NCBI RefSeq assembly: GCF_029227915.1 | Contig: NC_079880.1 | Coordinates: 18,120,001 to 18,184,000 of the forward strand | Source of the DNA: Hydractinia symbiolongicarpus | Taxonomy: Eukaryota; Cnidaria; Hydrozoa; Anthoathecata; Hydractiniidae | Reading direction: 5' to 3' | DNA length: 64,000 nucleotides | Shown here: piece after piece, positions 12,901 through 21,747 of the stretch | Layout of the letters: each line of letters opens with the position of its first letter | How positions within the stretch are numbered: the stretch's first letter is position 1 | The notes under the pieces: generated by a model | The model's input: only the letters and a program-made list of their open reading frames with translations | Database searches by the model: none | Told to the model about the DNA's origin: nothing | Program-made: the position numbers and the translations under genes

Positions 12901-13539
12901 ATGCCTAAGCCGCAAATGTTTAGCATTTTCTAAATCACATTCATTAGAAAAACCATCTTGCTCCTTATTTGAGACATCACTTAAAGTTACGGAACACCCC
13001 AAGAAACCGTGTTTACATATAATAATTAACGTTATATTACGTGCATTTGTTGACCCATTAGTTTGTGACAAAAACCTTCCACTTGATTGATTGTCAGAGT
13101 CTGTATTAACGTTTGTATTGTTAGGGTTTTCAAAGTTTAAAACCTCATGAGGAAGATTATCAAATCTATTTCTCGAAGTATAATCATAATAATTACTACC
13201 TGACTTTGTAGATGGTGGTCCTCTGGGGACTTTATGCCAATTATCGATTTTTTCTGTTCTGGTTGACCGTGCTTGTGTAACGTTGTTGTTGTTTTCAAAG
13301 TTTAAAACCTCATGAGGAAGATTATCAAATCTATTTCTCGAAGTATAATCATAATAATTACTACCTGACTTTGTTGATGGTGGTCCTCTGGGGACTTTAT
13401 GCCAATTATCGATTTTTTCTGTTCTGGTTGACCGTGCTTGTATTACGTTGTTGTTGTTTTCACAAAGTTGAATAATAAGATTCCTATATTCTTTTAATTC
13501 GTCCTTTAAAAAACTATTTTCTTGTCTAAGCTGTTCCAC
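9980..13539 (-). pseudogene. Coiled-coil/endonuclease/reverse transcriptase protein of element 2, broken
   Basis: Minus-strand order: an N-terminal region with a coiled-coil-like start (QLRQENSFLKDELKEY), a duplicated 55-residue segment, then the start of an APE endonuclease (LNLNSLRNKI, AETKLN, RDRDKNGGGLIE) at 12658-13539. The main endonuclease/RT piece is 10663-12351, with SDHH, LSKAFDCVPHDL, SGVPQGSILGP and YADD. C-terminal pieces are 10298-10663 and 9980-10261 (IWNKLPNHLK). The endonuclease middle with GDIN lies in another frame at 12352-12657. Frames break near 12657, 12352, 10663 and 10300. The RT core is uninterrupted. The fusion of the coiled-coil region and endonuclease in one frame suggests a single long ORF in the ancestor. 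Confidence 0.87.
13131..13460 (-). repeat. 165-bp exact-phase tandem duplication in element 2 coding
   Basis: Two nearly identical 165-bp units (starts 13131 and 13296) encode a 55-residue segment containing KVPRGPPSTKSGSNYYDYTS twice in frame. The length is a multiple of three, so the frame is kept. High identity suggests a recent duplication, in the ancestor or after insertion. Confidence 0.9.
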
Positions 13540-13925
13540 TAAATCATCAGAAAAACACTTTCGAGTTTGATCGATTTTATACGTAAAATATTCTTTTAGG
13601 TCACTGATTTGTGTGACCAGACCTTGGTGTGGACCTTGGCATGTACACGAAAGCTGTAGGGAGTGTAGTTTCCATCGATAGTGGTGAGGGTCTGAGACAA
13701 GATATCGAGGAAGATCCGATCATCAAGAACTCTATGACAGATTTGGGCATCCTCGTATACTCGGCCTTCGGTAAGCTCCTGGCACCTCTGCTTATTGCCG
13801 CGCATACGATTAATCACACTCAGCTCTCCTTGAAGCAAGATGGTAAAAACCATGAGCAAAATGGTGAGTTCAAGCGCGAGTAAAAAAAACAGGGAATGCT
13901 TTTGTAAGTCTAAGACTTATAAGAA

Positions 13926-14282
13926 ATGAGCGAGGAATCTACTCAAGTCATAACCAAGAAGAAGCACCCAGGTTGCGTTGCCTCTGGCAAGAGACTTGCC
14001 GAATAGAACAAGAATAACAAGGTCGAATTACGGAAGAACGTGGTCGCGGGTACTTCACAAGAGGATCAGGAATCTGACAAAGTTACTTCACAGATTCCTA
14101 GCAGCGTATACCTTGGCGGAGGCCTGTTTGCCGTACTCAGGGTCTACTACATTATACGTAAGCTGCCTATGCAGCAGCAGTCTGCCAAAAACCCGGAGCC
14201 ATCGCCTGGCGGCTCCGGAGGGGCACGTGCGCCTCAGCGAGAGCCCACACCCCAGCAAATTGACCTTTTCAAGATGAAATAA
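13926..14282 (+). pseudogene. Polinton small gene B (copy X), one in-frame stop
   Basis: Conserved small protein of unknown function, about 118 codons. It starts MSEESTQVITKKK at 13926; Z2 starts MSENKQVITKK and Y starts MSEED, supporting the start. A TAG at 14004-14006 (codon 27) interrupts the frame, which otherwise stays open. The layout is a basic N-terminus with GKRLAE, a Ser/Pro/acidic linker, one hydrophobic stretch (GGGLFAVLRVYYII, about residues 60-73) and a Pro-rich tail ending QQIDLFKMK. The Y copy ends QIDIFKMH. A single membrane-crossing segment with a conserved C-terminal DLFKM-type motif is the clearest trait. It lies between A and D in both X and Y. Confidence 0.72.
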
Positions 14283-14292
14283 CCTCTAATAA

Positions 14293-14544
14293 ATGAGTTC
14301 TAACGTGACACTCAAAGAGAAGGAAATCATCGACATGCTGTACGAGAGTGTCGTGGAGCTCGGATTCACGTTCGCGTTTGCCATGGCTGGCAAAAAATTC
14401 CTAGGCATTACGAGCCCCAGCACCAAAATGGATTCAAACGACGTGATGAAGATGGTGGCATACTTCTTAGCAGGTCGTGCTTCGAGAGAGATGGCTGTAT
14501 CCAAGGGTTGGATCCCTGCATCTATCGTGCCAAAGCCTAAATAG
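14293..14544 (+). CDS. Polinton small gene D (copy X), 83 aa
   Basis: Intact 83-residue protein of unknown function. It starts MSSNVTLKEKEIIDMLYESV, continues with FTFAFAMAGKKFLGIT (a moderately hydrophobic segment, about residues 27-42) and DVMKMVAYFLAG, and ends basic. The Y copy (30960-31144) is about 75% identical over its surviving 61 residues, including the VTLKEK start and the MAGKKF motif. It begins 10 bp after gene B, so A, B and D look co-transcribed. Strong conservation between elements with different polymerases indicates a core role, perhaps structural. No named family was recognised. Confidence 0.75.
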   Translation: MSSNVTLKEKEIIDMLYESVVELGFTFAFAMAGKKFLGITSPSTKMDSNDVMKMVAYFLAGRASREMAVSKGWIPASIVPKPK

Positions 14545-14587
14545 ACTGACCACACTTGTGCTCCTCCTGGGGCAAACACGAGTTAAT

Positions 14588-15085
14588 ATGGAGGAGGTTA
14601 AAAAATGCACACAATGTAAAAGGATCAGTTTGCCGGATTCCTTCAAGGCGATGAAAAATGGTCAATTGACAAAATGGTGCATTAAATGCATCGATAATAT
14701 GAAGGAGTCACGGGAACGTAACAGATGCCCTCATAAAAAGCGGAAACTGCGGTGGAAGGAGTGCAATTTCCCCGGGTATATGTATGAACTTATTCTAACC
14801 TGGATTCGCTCTGCTCTAAGTCATGATAGAGAGCTTAGCTCTACCGAGTACCTGGGGTGTGATATTGTCACCTTCATGAAGCACATCCAGGCCCAGTTTA
14901 GGGGCGGGATGAATTGGGGAAATCGAGGTCAGTGGCAGTTTGATCACAAGGTGCCGCTAAGGTATAGGGAGAACAAAGAATACCCTAGCGAAGAGGTGCA
15001 ATTAGAAAGGCTCCACTACACCAACATGCAACCCACATGGGTAAGCGAAAATCGATCAGAAGGCAACTGCTTCATCTCGGAATAA
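14588..15085 (+). CDS. HNH endonuclease with N-terminal zinc ribbon, 165 aa
   Basis: Likely metal-dependent DNA nuclease. Residues 5-35 hold paired cysteines (CTQCKR ... WCIKC) like a zinc ribbon, then a basic stretch. The C-terminal half has WQFDHKVPLR (about residue 118) and LHYTNMQPTWVSENRSEGN (about 145-163). This is the W-x-DH-x-x-P ... H-x-N-x-QP-x-W ... N arrangement of HNH proteins common in large DNA viruses and phages. The DH pair, the His of HYTN and the final Asn are present, so catalytic residues look intact. The ATG at 14588 is preferred over the longer open frame because the extra N-terminus overlaps gene D. It is 38 bp upstream of the packaging ATPase. HNH genes are not part of the standard Polinton set. 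It could serve genome processing or act as a homing-type passenger. Confidence 0.7.
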   Translation: MEEVKKCTQCKRISLPDSFKAMKNGQLTKWCIKCIDNMKESRERNRCPHKKRKLRWKECNFPGYMYELILTWIRSALSHDRELSSTEYLGCDIVTFMKHIQAQFRGGMNWGNRGQWQFDHKVPLRYRENKEYPSEEVQLERLHYTNMQPTWVSENRSEGNCFISE

Positions 15086-15278
15086 ACGCGAGGTTCTATC
15101 TGCTACCGGCAGACAGAATAAATATGACCCTTAATATCGTTAAAGATCCGTGCACGACAATCTTCACGGGGCCCACCTCGTGTGGCAAGACGCAGCGAGT
15201 CCTCGACCTCCTGGAGAACGAGTACAAGCACCATTTCGACAACATTGTCATTCTCTGCCCTACAATACAGTGGAATAG

Positions 15279-15402
15279 TGTGGGAACCAACAGCTCAGAA
15301 CTAAAGGACTGTAACGAAAGAGGTTCTTCTAAATTATGACCTAAATATATATACAATCAAATAAAGTCAAAATATATGTTTACGGCGTTCGTATTTCCGA
15401 CA
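15279..15402 (-). repeat. BEL 3' LTR (left copy)
   Basis: 124 bp, starts TGTGGGAACC and ends TTTCCGACA on the + strand. It matches 20614-20737 except at three sites. Preceded by AATAG (15274-15278). Confidence 0.95.
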
Positions 15403-15413
15403 CTCCCCCCTTT
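15403..15413 (-). other. BEL polypurine tract
   Basis: On the minus strand AAAGGGGGGAG directly abuts the 3' LTR. This is the expected primer site for plus-strand synthesis. Confidence 0.8.
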
Positions 15414-15444
15414 CGCGAAAGCCGCGAAAGTTAAGGCGCGAATG

Positions 15445-18400
15445 TTAAGTTTCAACAGGGTACAATAAGTTCACCGCGCGTTTCAGCAACAAATTCTTCC
15501 TATTGGATCTTATTCGAACAGTTGCTACTCGAATTTGTTCGTCCTTGCTAAGTTGAACGGATTCAACTACACCAATTTTCCATTTGGAACGCGACAGTTT
15601 ATCGTCCTTAATTAATACGACATCCTCCACGTTGATAAGTTCTCGACTTTGACGTTTTGAGGTTAGCTTATGTCGTTCTCGTAATTCGCTCAAATAGTCT
15701 GTGTTAAATCGTGTCCAGAAATTGTTCATAAGTTCGTTAACATATTCGTAACGCACATGACTAGATACATCGTTTTTTTCTTCGCTTGATGGGTTGACAT
15801 TTAATCGTCTACTGTAGTTCAAATGATTCGGTGTAATAATTTCGTCACCAATCTCACTTGTAACATAAATTAATGGTCGATGGTTCAATACAGATTCGAC
15901 TTCAGCAACAATGGTAATAAGCTCGTCTAATGTAACACGTGCTTTAAACAAAATACGGACTAAACATCTTTTGGTAATTTGAACCAGTCTCTCATAGAAC
16001 CCTCCCCACCAAGGGGCAGCAGGAGGATTAAATGTCCAGGTTATTCCAGTACTGGTTGCAAACGATACAATAGATGACACGAATGTTTGGACTTCTTCAC
16101 TGACAAAATTACTCCCATTGTCCGAATACACTTTTGATGGGATACCTCGTCGTGCAACAAATCTTCTGAATGCGAGTATAAATGTGCTTGCAGTATTGTT
16201 TGTAACAACTTCTAAATGCAACGCTCTGGTAGCGCAACAAGTGAACAATGAAATCCACGTTTTATGTGAATTATTCAAGAGCGTGTCCTTTACATTAAGA
16301 GGACCAAGATAATCAACACCAATAGTTTTAAAGGGACTATCCAGCACAACTCGATCAGCAGGCAGAGGCGGTGAAAGCGGATAACGATAAGGTTTACTAT
16401 TAAAATATCGACATCTAAAACAGCTGTGGAGCACATGCTTGACAATGCTGCGGCCCTTGGGAAGCCAATACTGAGAACGAAGCTGTGATAATGTTGATTT
16501 GGGACCTTCATGCTTGACTTTCTCATGTGCATGTAAAATCAATAGCTTTACTAAAGGGTGTGCACCATCAATAAGTACAGGAAATTTCTGATCATAGTTC
16601 AAGTTTGAATGTTCAAGCCTGCCTCTGCACCGAATTATGCCATGGTCATCACTAAAGCAATTTAATTGTTTTTTTAAAGATTCCAAGCGTTTGATAGGAA
16701 TATTGTTCTGCAAATCTGTGATCCATATATGCAAACTTGAAGTAATATCACCGGAAGTAATAAGATTACCAAAACTATGAACGCTAGTCTGTTTAATATT
16801 ATCGTCATTGTAATAAACCACACCAGTTGGATTGATACCAGTAATTACTTTAGCTTGATCATCATCTTCAGGAATGGATGCCAATCCCTCGTGCAAATCA
16901 TTATTAGGCTCAATTATTGGGGGTGCTTGTGGGGCAACAAGCTGTTCATCCTGTTGGTCCGCAAGCACTTTACTATGCATACTGTACTGCTTTTTAGGAG
17001 CAGAGTTGTTAACAACCATGACAAATTCTTCTTCAGGTTGACTTACAGCATAGTTTGCAACCACATCACTAACATAACCAGACCGACTTACAGTAGAATC
17101 TGCGGCCGGTGAGCTAAAAGTATATAAATGTTCTGGTTGACTTACAGTATAATCTGCAACCACATCACTAACATAACCAGACCGATTTACAGTAGAATCT
17201 GCGGCTAGTGAGCTAAAAGTATATAAATGTTCTGGTTGACTTACAGAATAATCTGCAACCATAACAAGTGAATCATCATTTGGTTGACTAACAGTAGAAT
17301 CTGCAACCGATGAAGTATTATTCAGAGTTTGCTGACTAACGGTACATTTTGCAGCAGTATTCAAACACAATTTTAGTTTAGCAACAAACTTTAAAACAAA
17401 GGAAGCGACAAATAATAACCTCTGTAAAGTCGAGTATTTGCCAATAGGTATGACAGCAGAGACCTCATTGTTAGCATTCTTTCCAGCATTAAGATTAACG
17501 GAAATTGGCAAGTCTTTATGATCAGTACGCAGTTTCGGCCACGCATCTGTAGATCGATAGAGAAACTCAGGGCCGGAAAACCAAACGTTGACTGCCACTA
17601 GCTGTACAGGATCAAGGCCACGTGGAATGATATCAGCTGGATTGTCCTTGGTACCGACTAAAAACCACTTATCTTGTGACAACAACCTGACAATTTTTGC
17701 TACTCTATTCCGAATAAACACTTGCTCGTTTCTATTATTTACGATCCAGTAGAATGCAACAGTACTGTCTATCCATGCATAAATAGATGATATTTGGTAG
17801 GAATGAAGTGCATTTTTAACACAATTGATCAATTCAGCTAATAAAAGTGCACCCATAAGTTCTAACCGAGGAATTGTCTGTGGCTTGATTGGAGAAATCC
17901 GCGATCGAGATGAAGTTAAAACACATTTAACTGCTCCAGACAATTTAGTGAATCGAAGATAAACACATGCACCATATGCTTTTAAGGAAGCATCACAAAA
18001 CCCATGAAGCTGAATATCAATTATCTCATCTTTGGGTGAATTAAAACAATAAACTCTAGGCAAGTAGATTGGCACAGACTTTGAGAAAGGTTGACACAAC
18101 TCCAGCCATTCATTTAAAAGTTCACTTGACAGTTCTGTATCCCATTCTATCTTCAAAATACAAAGCTTTTGAAAGAAATGCTTTAGCTTAACTAATACAG
18201 GATTGACCAAACCAATCGGATCATAAAATGATGCAATACAATGCAAAATGTCACGTTTAGTAACTGCAGATAAACATTGTTCTGTGAACGTTTCAAAGTA
18301 AAAAACCAATTTGTCTTGACTTTTATTCCACCAGACACCTAAAACTTTGCAATCATTATCAAACTGATTGGGACCAAGATTGTCAAACAGTGAATTTTCA

Positions 18401-18702
18401 TAAACATACCTTTCAACATCAGGATCATTACATTCAAACTTTTTCAGACGAAACGAGGCAATACTCAACCTTTGTTCACTCTTTAAATAGAAACATTCAA
18501 CATCCTCTGTCAAATTTTCTAAAACAAGTTCAATGTCCCAAACTCCACGTCCCATTTTTCTAGACAATATCAGGCTAAGCTCTTCTGGGAGTTTACTATT
18601 TAAAATAGGAATTAACATTGGGCCATATTGTTCGGATTTTATACCCAAGTTTTGAAGACTTCTAATTTGCGATTCAATATTGTCAAATGCTTTGTGAAAC
18701 AA
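15445..18702 (-). pseudogene. BEL/Pao Gag-Pol fusion ORF lacking protease and RT core, 1085 codons
   Basis: A long uninterrupted frame. Residues 1-75 are the end of a DUF1759-type gag domain (IESQIRSLQNLG, LPEELSLILSRKM). It then jumps straight to the post-palm region of a BEL polymerase (KVLGVWWN, SFYDPIGLVNP), so zinc knuckle, aspartic protease and the RT palm with its YxDD site are deleted without breaking the frame. RNase H follows (HGFCDAS near residue 234). A region of 33-residue repeats spans about 480-550. An HHCC zinc domain (HEKVKHE ... CFRCRYF) precedes a DDE integrase core with Asp near 796 and 860 and Glu near 902. The element could not reverse-transcribe its own RNA, though an RNase H/integrase protein could still be made. 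Confidence 0.87.
17048..17260 (-). repeat. 99-bp coding tandem repeat in BEL pol
   Basis: About two units with period 99 bp (CCACATCACT at 17061 and 17160) encode a 33-residue repeat containing VSQPEHLYTFSS and DSTV. More diverged VSQP/ADSTVS copies continue to about 17330. The repeats lie between RNase H and integrase, where BEL elements normally have a linker. Confidence 0.85.
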
Positions 18703-18707
18703 TCTTT

Positions 18708-19855
18708 GTTTGTTTATGTTTTTTATATGTAAAGTTATGTGTAAAGTTCATGTATCTATTTTAATGTTTATGAGTGTACTGAGTCTCCATGTGTATAAAG
18801 GTTTTTGATTCATTTTATTTAGTTGTGTTCCTTAGGGACTGTTATGCATTGAGGCATGCTTATTTTCAATACCTTTGTTCTTTACATAATGGTAATGGCC
18901 TTAGGTATGTCTCAAGGGACACATATATATATGATGTTTTTTGCATTTTGCAGTCAGTTGGAAATTAGTCTTCTTACTAGTAAGACATGACATAAAAAAT
19001 TGTTTCTGTCATTTTCGTTCATTCTTGGTGTTGACCAAGTATTTGTCAATCTTGGTGTTTACCAAACACATTGTTCTTGTTGTTGCACTGCATAAGTTAG
19101 GCATAAACTTACCAGTAAGTTTATATTTATTATTAGATATTATATAATTTATATAGTGACATTTTGCATTTTCTGGTCACACTTAGGCTATAGTTTGTTT
19201 TGGTCAGCCATTTTGCCACACCCCCTTTTTGGGCTGATCAAATTTTAGTTGTGGTTAGTGTGACCAGCCCCTTTTTGTTTTCTTTGTGTGTGTGTTTCCA
19301 TCCTGTTGCTTTTGTTTGTTTTTCTATGCTTATTGATTCTTTATATTAGGTAGTTTCTGTATAATTATTTTAGCCGTTGAAAACAAGTACGAGTTTTGTT
19401 AAATTGTGTCGCTTACTTTGGCAGCAACAAAAGTGGTAAAGTGTCCTGGTTTACCAGCTAGAATTATTGAAATTTATTTGGTTTTTGAGGTTGAGAGTTT
19501 GGTGAAATTGTTTTGTTGTGGTTGAGAGTTTGAGGAAATTGTTTTGTTGTTGTTAAGAGTTTGGTGAAGCTTGTTTTGTTGTTGATGTTATAAGTTTGGT
19601 GGGGTTTGTTTTGTTGTTGAGGTTGTGAGTTTATCGAAGTTTGTTTGGTTGACTTATTTCTGCGGTTAAGAAGTGGATAACCTTAGTTCTTTGTTTGGAA
19701 GGATGTCAGTGAATTCTCCGAAAGCTAAATCTGAAGGCGGAGAAAACAAGGGAGTTGCTGAAAATGCAAAGTCGGTATTAACACCATCTGTTATGATTGG
19801 AGATAAAGTTGATGTGCAGGTCCATAGAGATGTTGATGATGTTATGACCACTGAC
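18708..19855 (+). mobile_element. Unidentified 1148-bp insertion in BEL gag
   Basis: The segment splits the gag domain and is flanked by ATCTTT at 18702-18707 and 19856-19861, a probable 6-bp target duplication. It is T- and GT-rich on the + strand, with GTTTTGTTGTTG-type runs at 19500-19640. A + strand open frame starts at 19673 (MDNLSSLFGRMSVNSPKAK) and runs to the right edge. It looks like a leader plus the start of a gag-like gene, so it may be a truncated LTR-type element. No terminal repeats were found. Confidence 0.55.
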
Positions 19856-20511
19856 ATCTTTAATTCCCTTAACAGCATCTAACTTAAGCAGAGCCTTCAT
19901 ATGTGCTGAGATTAATACTTGGTCATCACCGAAACGTTTTTTCAGTAAATCGACAGCAACTTTATAATTATCATTGGTTAGATTTAACCCAGACAATATT
20001 TCAGCAGCAGGGCCAGTTAAATATAACTTAAGATAAGAAAATTTTTCATGTCTGAAATATTCGACTTGTCAATCATATGCATAAACGAATCAAAAAAACT
20101 TTTCCAATGCAATGGATTTCCATCGAATGGTTTGAAACTCAGCTTTAGAAGTTTTGCAGTAGCAATGTTTTTTGCTTGTCCGACACTAAGGTTTAAATCC
20201 GCATTCCCAATTTTAGCACTTTGAGCAACTGCTAGCTTAGACCTTGCCAAACTAATCGAGCTCCCAATGATTCGCTCAAATTTGAAGTTGTCACTAACCT
20301 GTGCTGTTACTTCAACATCTTTCTCCAGCAAGTCAATTATTTCCCCATTAAGCTCATTCAATGAAGTACGACTATTTGTCAATGTTTCAATATAACTGTC
20401 CAATAAATGTAACTCGGTCGCGTTTTCAACCTCGTGAAACACATCGTTCAGCTCATTTCTTAATACATCTTGTGCAAGTCGCTTCTTTTTTAAAATTGAA
20501 GCTGACATCAT
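19856..20511 (-). pseudogene. BEL/Pao gag N-terminal part (DUF1759-like)
   Basis: Starts at 20511 (MMSASILKKKRLAQDVL) with a charged helical region. The gag core follows: LSFKPFDGNPLHWKSFFDSF (about residues 125-145), then a frameshift near 20030 and LTGPAAEIL, VDLLKKRFGDDQ and ISAHMKALLKL in the next frame to the insertion at 19856. The domain continues beyond the insertion at the start of the frame at 18702. The FxGxPxxWxxFxxxF pattern is characteristic of BEL/Pao gag. Confidence 0.82.
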
Positions 20512-20590
20512 GTCAATAATGTTATACTCAAACTAATAAATGTAACATAAACCCAGAAACAATTGATTCCAAAGGTAAAGGCGGATAAAA

Positions 20591-20610
20591 GATCCGGCTC
20601 GGTTGGACCA
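20591..20610 (-). other. BEL primer-binding site
   Basis: Three bases inside the 5' LTR the minus strand begins TGGTCCAACCGAGCC. Its complement ends ...GGCTCGGTTGGACCA, like a tRNA 3' end with CCA, an A discriminator, a 7-nt acceptor strand, a 5-nt T-stem strand and GATC from the T loop. The tRNA identity was not determined. Confidence 0.7.
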
Positions 20611-20613
20611 AAA

Positions 20614-20737
20614 TGTGGGAACCAACAGCTCAGAACTAAAGGACTGTAACGAAAGAGGTTCTTCTAAAATATGACCTAAATATATATACAATCAAATAAA
20701 GTCAAAGTATATGTTTACGTCGTTCGTATTTCCGACA
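20614..20737 (-). repeat. BEL 5' LTR (right copy)
   Basis: 124 bp; on the minus strand it starts TGTCGGAAATACG and contains a TATATATA run. Followed by the AATAG duplication at 20738-20742. Confidence 0.95.
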
Positions 20738-21231
20738 AATAGCACCTACCTAGAGAGATCCTCGCTCTGGAAAGACCCTTATGTGTTCCTGATAGACCCC
20801 AAGGATCAACTCTTTGACTGGATTCAAAAATTCGCGGAGCTGCTAGCGTGCGAGGGGACGTTGTTTATCGTCGATGACATGATCGCCGACGATAATCTAG
20901 ACAAAAAATGTCAATCCTTACTTGAGCTTGCCATCAGTGGGAGGCACAGAAAACACAGTCTGTGGCTGTTAACGCAGTGTTAACGCCTTGCCTAAGAATA
21001 TTCGCCGACAAAAGAAGCAGCTATTTGTTTGGTACCCACACGAACGCAGTGACATGAAGCTCATAGATGAAGAAACAAACATGATCAGTGACTGGGAGAC
21101 TATCAAAGCTGATCTGAAAAAGTCCAAGCATGCGTGCCTTTGGATTAGACTAGAACACCCTAGGGTCTGGAAAACTTTAGCGTGAGCACCGTCCTCGCAA
21201 CACGATCCCCGATCCAAAACTGTAAGATAAA

Positions 21232-21642
21232 ATGTCTTGTCTTGCAAAATTACAGAGGAAACTTGAGGAGCAGCGCAAGTTAATCAAAGAAAAGGACATC
21301 GACCTCGCACAGGAGGGTGATCTCGAATGGATGGATAAATATATTTTAGAACAATCTCGGGAAATTGAGACACTTCGAACAATGTGCCGCGCGCAGGATC
21401 TAAGGCAGGACAATGTTATTATGATTTTTCGTAAGCATACGACATCCCTGGGATGAGGAGTTGGTTCAAAAAGAATTCCAAAGTCTGAAGAGATTGTCGT
21501 CATTGACAATCCCAAAGGCGTACACACCTTCAATAGGTTCATCGAAGAAGGACACGTGGAGCGATACATATGCCACTTCAAGCTTATCGATCTTGGTCGA
21601 GACGACTTGTACGAGCTGGGTGTCCCAGAACTAGAGGACTAA
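21232..21642 (+). pseudogene. Polinton X gene E, coiled-coil protein with one stop
   Basis: 136-codon frame starting MSCLAKLQRKLEEQRKLIKE at 21232. The first 65 residues are highly charged and helical, consistent with a coiled coil. A TGA at 21454-21456 (codon 75) interrupts an otherwise continuous frame that goes on with EEIVVIDNP and FNRFIEEGHVERYICHF and ends GVPELED. It follows the ATPase by 46 bp. Function not recognised; position among packaging genes suggests a virion or assembly role, which is only inference. Confidence 0.55.
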
Positions 21643-21747
21643 GTCACAGTTTTTGTAGCTCCTACGAGCCACAAAAACACGCCTGATAGACGCTACTTGC
21701 CCACTTCGGCTGTATGTTAAAAGGTACTGAATATCAAAAACAAAAAG

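Larger units (their letters stand above)
9772..13636 (-). mobile_element. Non-LTR retrotransposon element 2 (near full length) inside gene A of Polinton X
   Basis: Same family as elements 1 and 3, on the minus strand. Its 3' end is on the left: the conserved stem (9812-9880), ATAAATTTA, then five CAAA units (complement of about 9773-9797). The right (5') end abuts gene A coding near 13637. GCAT is present at both junctions and is the probable minimal target duplication. Coding on both sides is in the frame expected from gene A in Z2, so the boundaries are firm to within a few bases. Confidence 0.87.
9502..13883 (+). pseudogene. Polinton small gene A (copy X), split by a non-LTR element
   Basis: Conserved small protein of unknown function, found in three Polinton copies here (also 31530-32023 and 62480-62960). 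The ATG at 9502 begins an ANIFD-containing N-terminus as in Z2. A frameshift near 9560 is followed by DKRQALKDAI, LLPKKCTE and EKGEKTAKALSSHAIS up to about 9771. Element 2 occupies 9772-13636, and coding resumes with VGSVVSIDSGEGLRQDIEED and ends SAFGKLLAPLLIAAHT plus a charged tail at 13883. The protein would be about 150 residues: charged helical N-terminus, a hydrophobic patch near the end. Gene B follows 43 bp later. The presence in every Polinton here argues for a core element function; which one cannot be said. Confidence 0.72.
15279..20737 (-). mobile_element. BEL/Pao LTR retrotransposon in the ATPase gene
   Basis: Minus-strand element with two 124-bp LTRs (15279-15402 and 20614-20737) differing at three positions. 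A 5-bp target duplication AATAG flanks it at 15274-15278 and 20738-20742. LTR ends are TGT...ACA. Gag is near the right end and the RNase H-integrase polyprotein fills the left half. Zinc knuckle, protease and the core of RT are absent, and a 1148-bp foreign segment lies in gag. The element cannot transpose alone, but the near-identical LTRs show a fairly recent insertion. Confidence 0.93.
15124..21185 (+). pseudogene. Polinton X packaging ATPase (FtsK/HerA, A32-like), split by BEL element
   Basis: ATPase that would pump DNA into the capsid. The first exon-like piece (15124-15278) carries a Walker A GPTSCGKT (about 15169-15192) and the following ILCPT strand. The BEL element (15279-20737 plus duplicated AATAG) interrupts it. 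Coding continues in frame from 20743 with FLIDPKDQL, Walker B LFIVDDMIAD (about 20860-20890) and the LWLLTQ sensor region, then loses frame by one extra base near 20974. The rest lies in the next frame to 21185 (PKNIRRQKKQLF, ending RVWKTLA). Without the insertion the protein is about 215-220 residues, normal for Polinton ATPases. Catalytic motifs are intact, so the BEL insertion and the single frameshift look like the first inactivating events. Confidence 0.88.
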
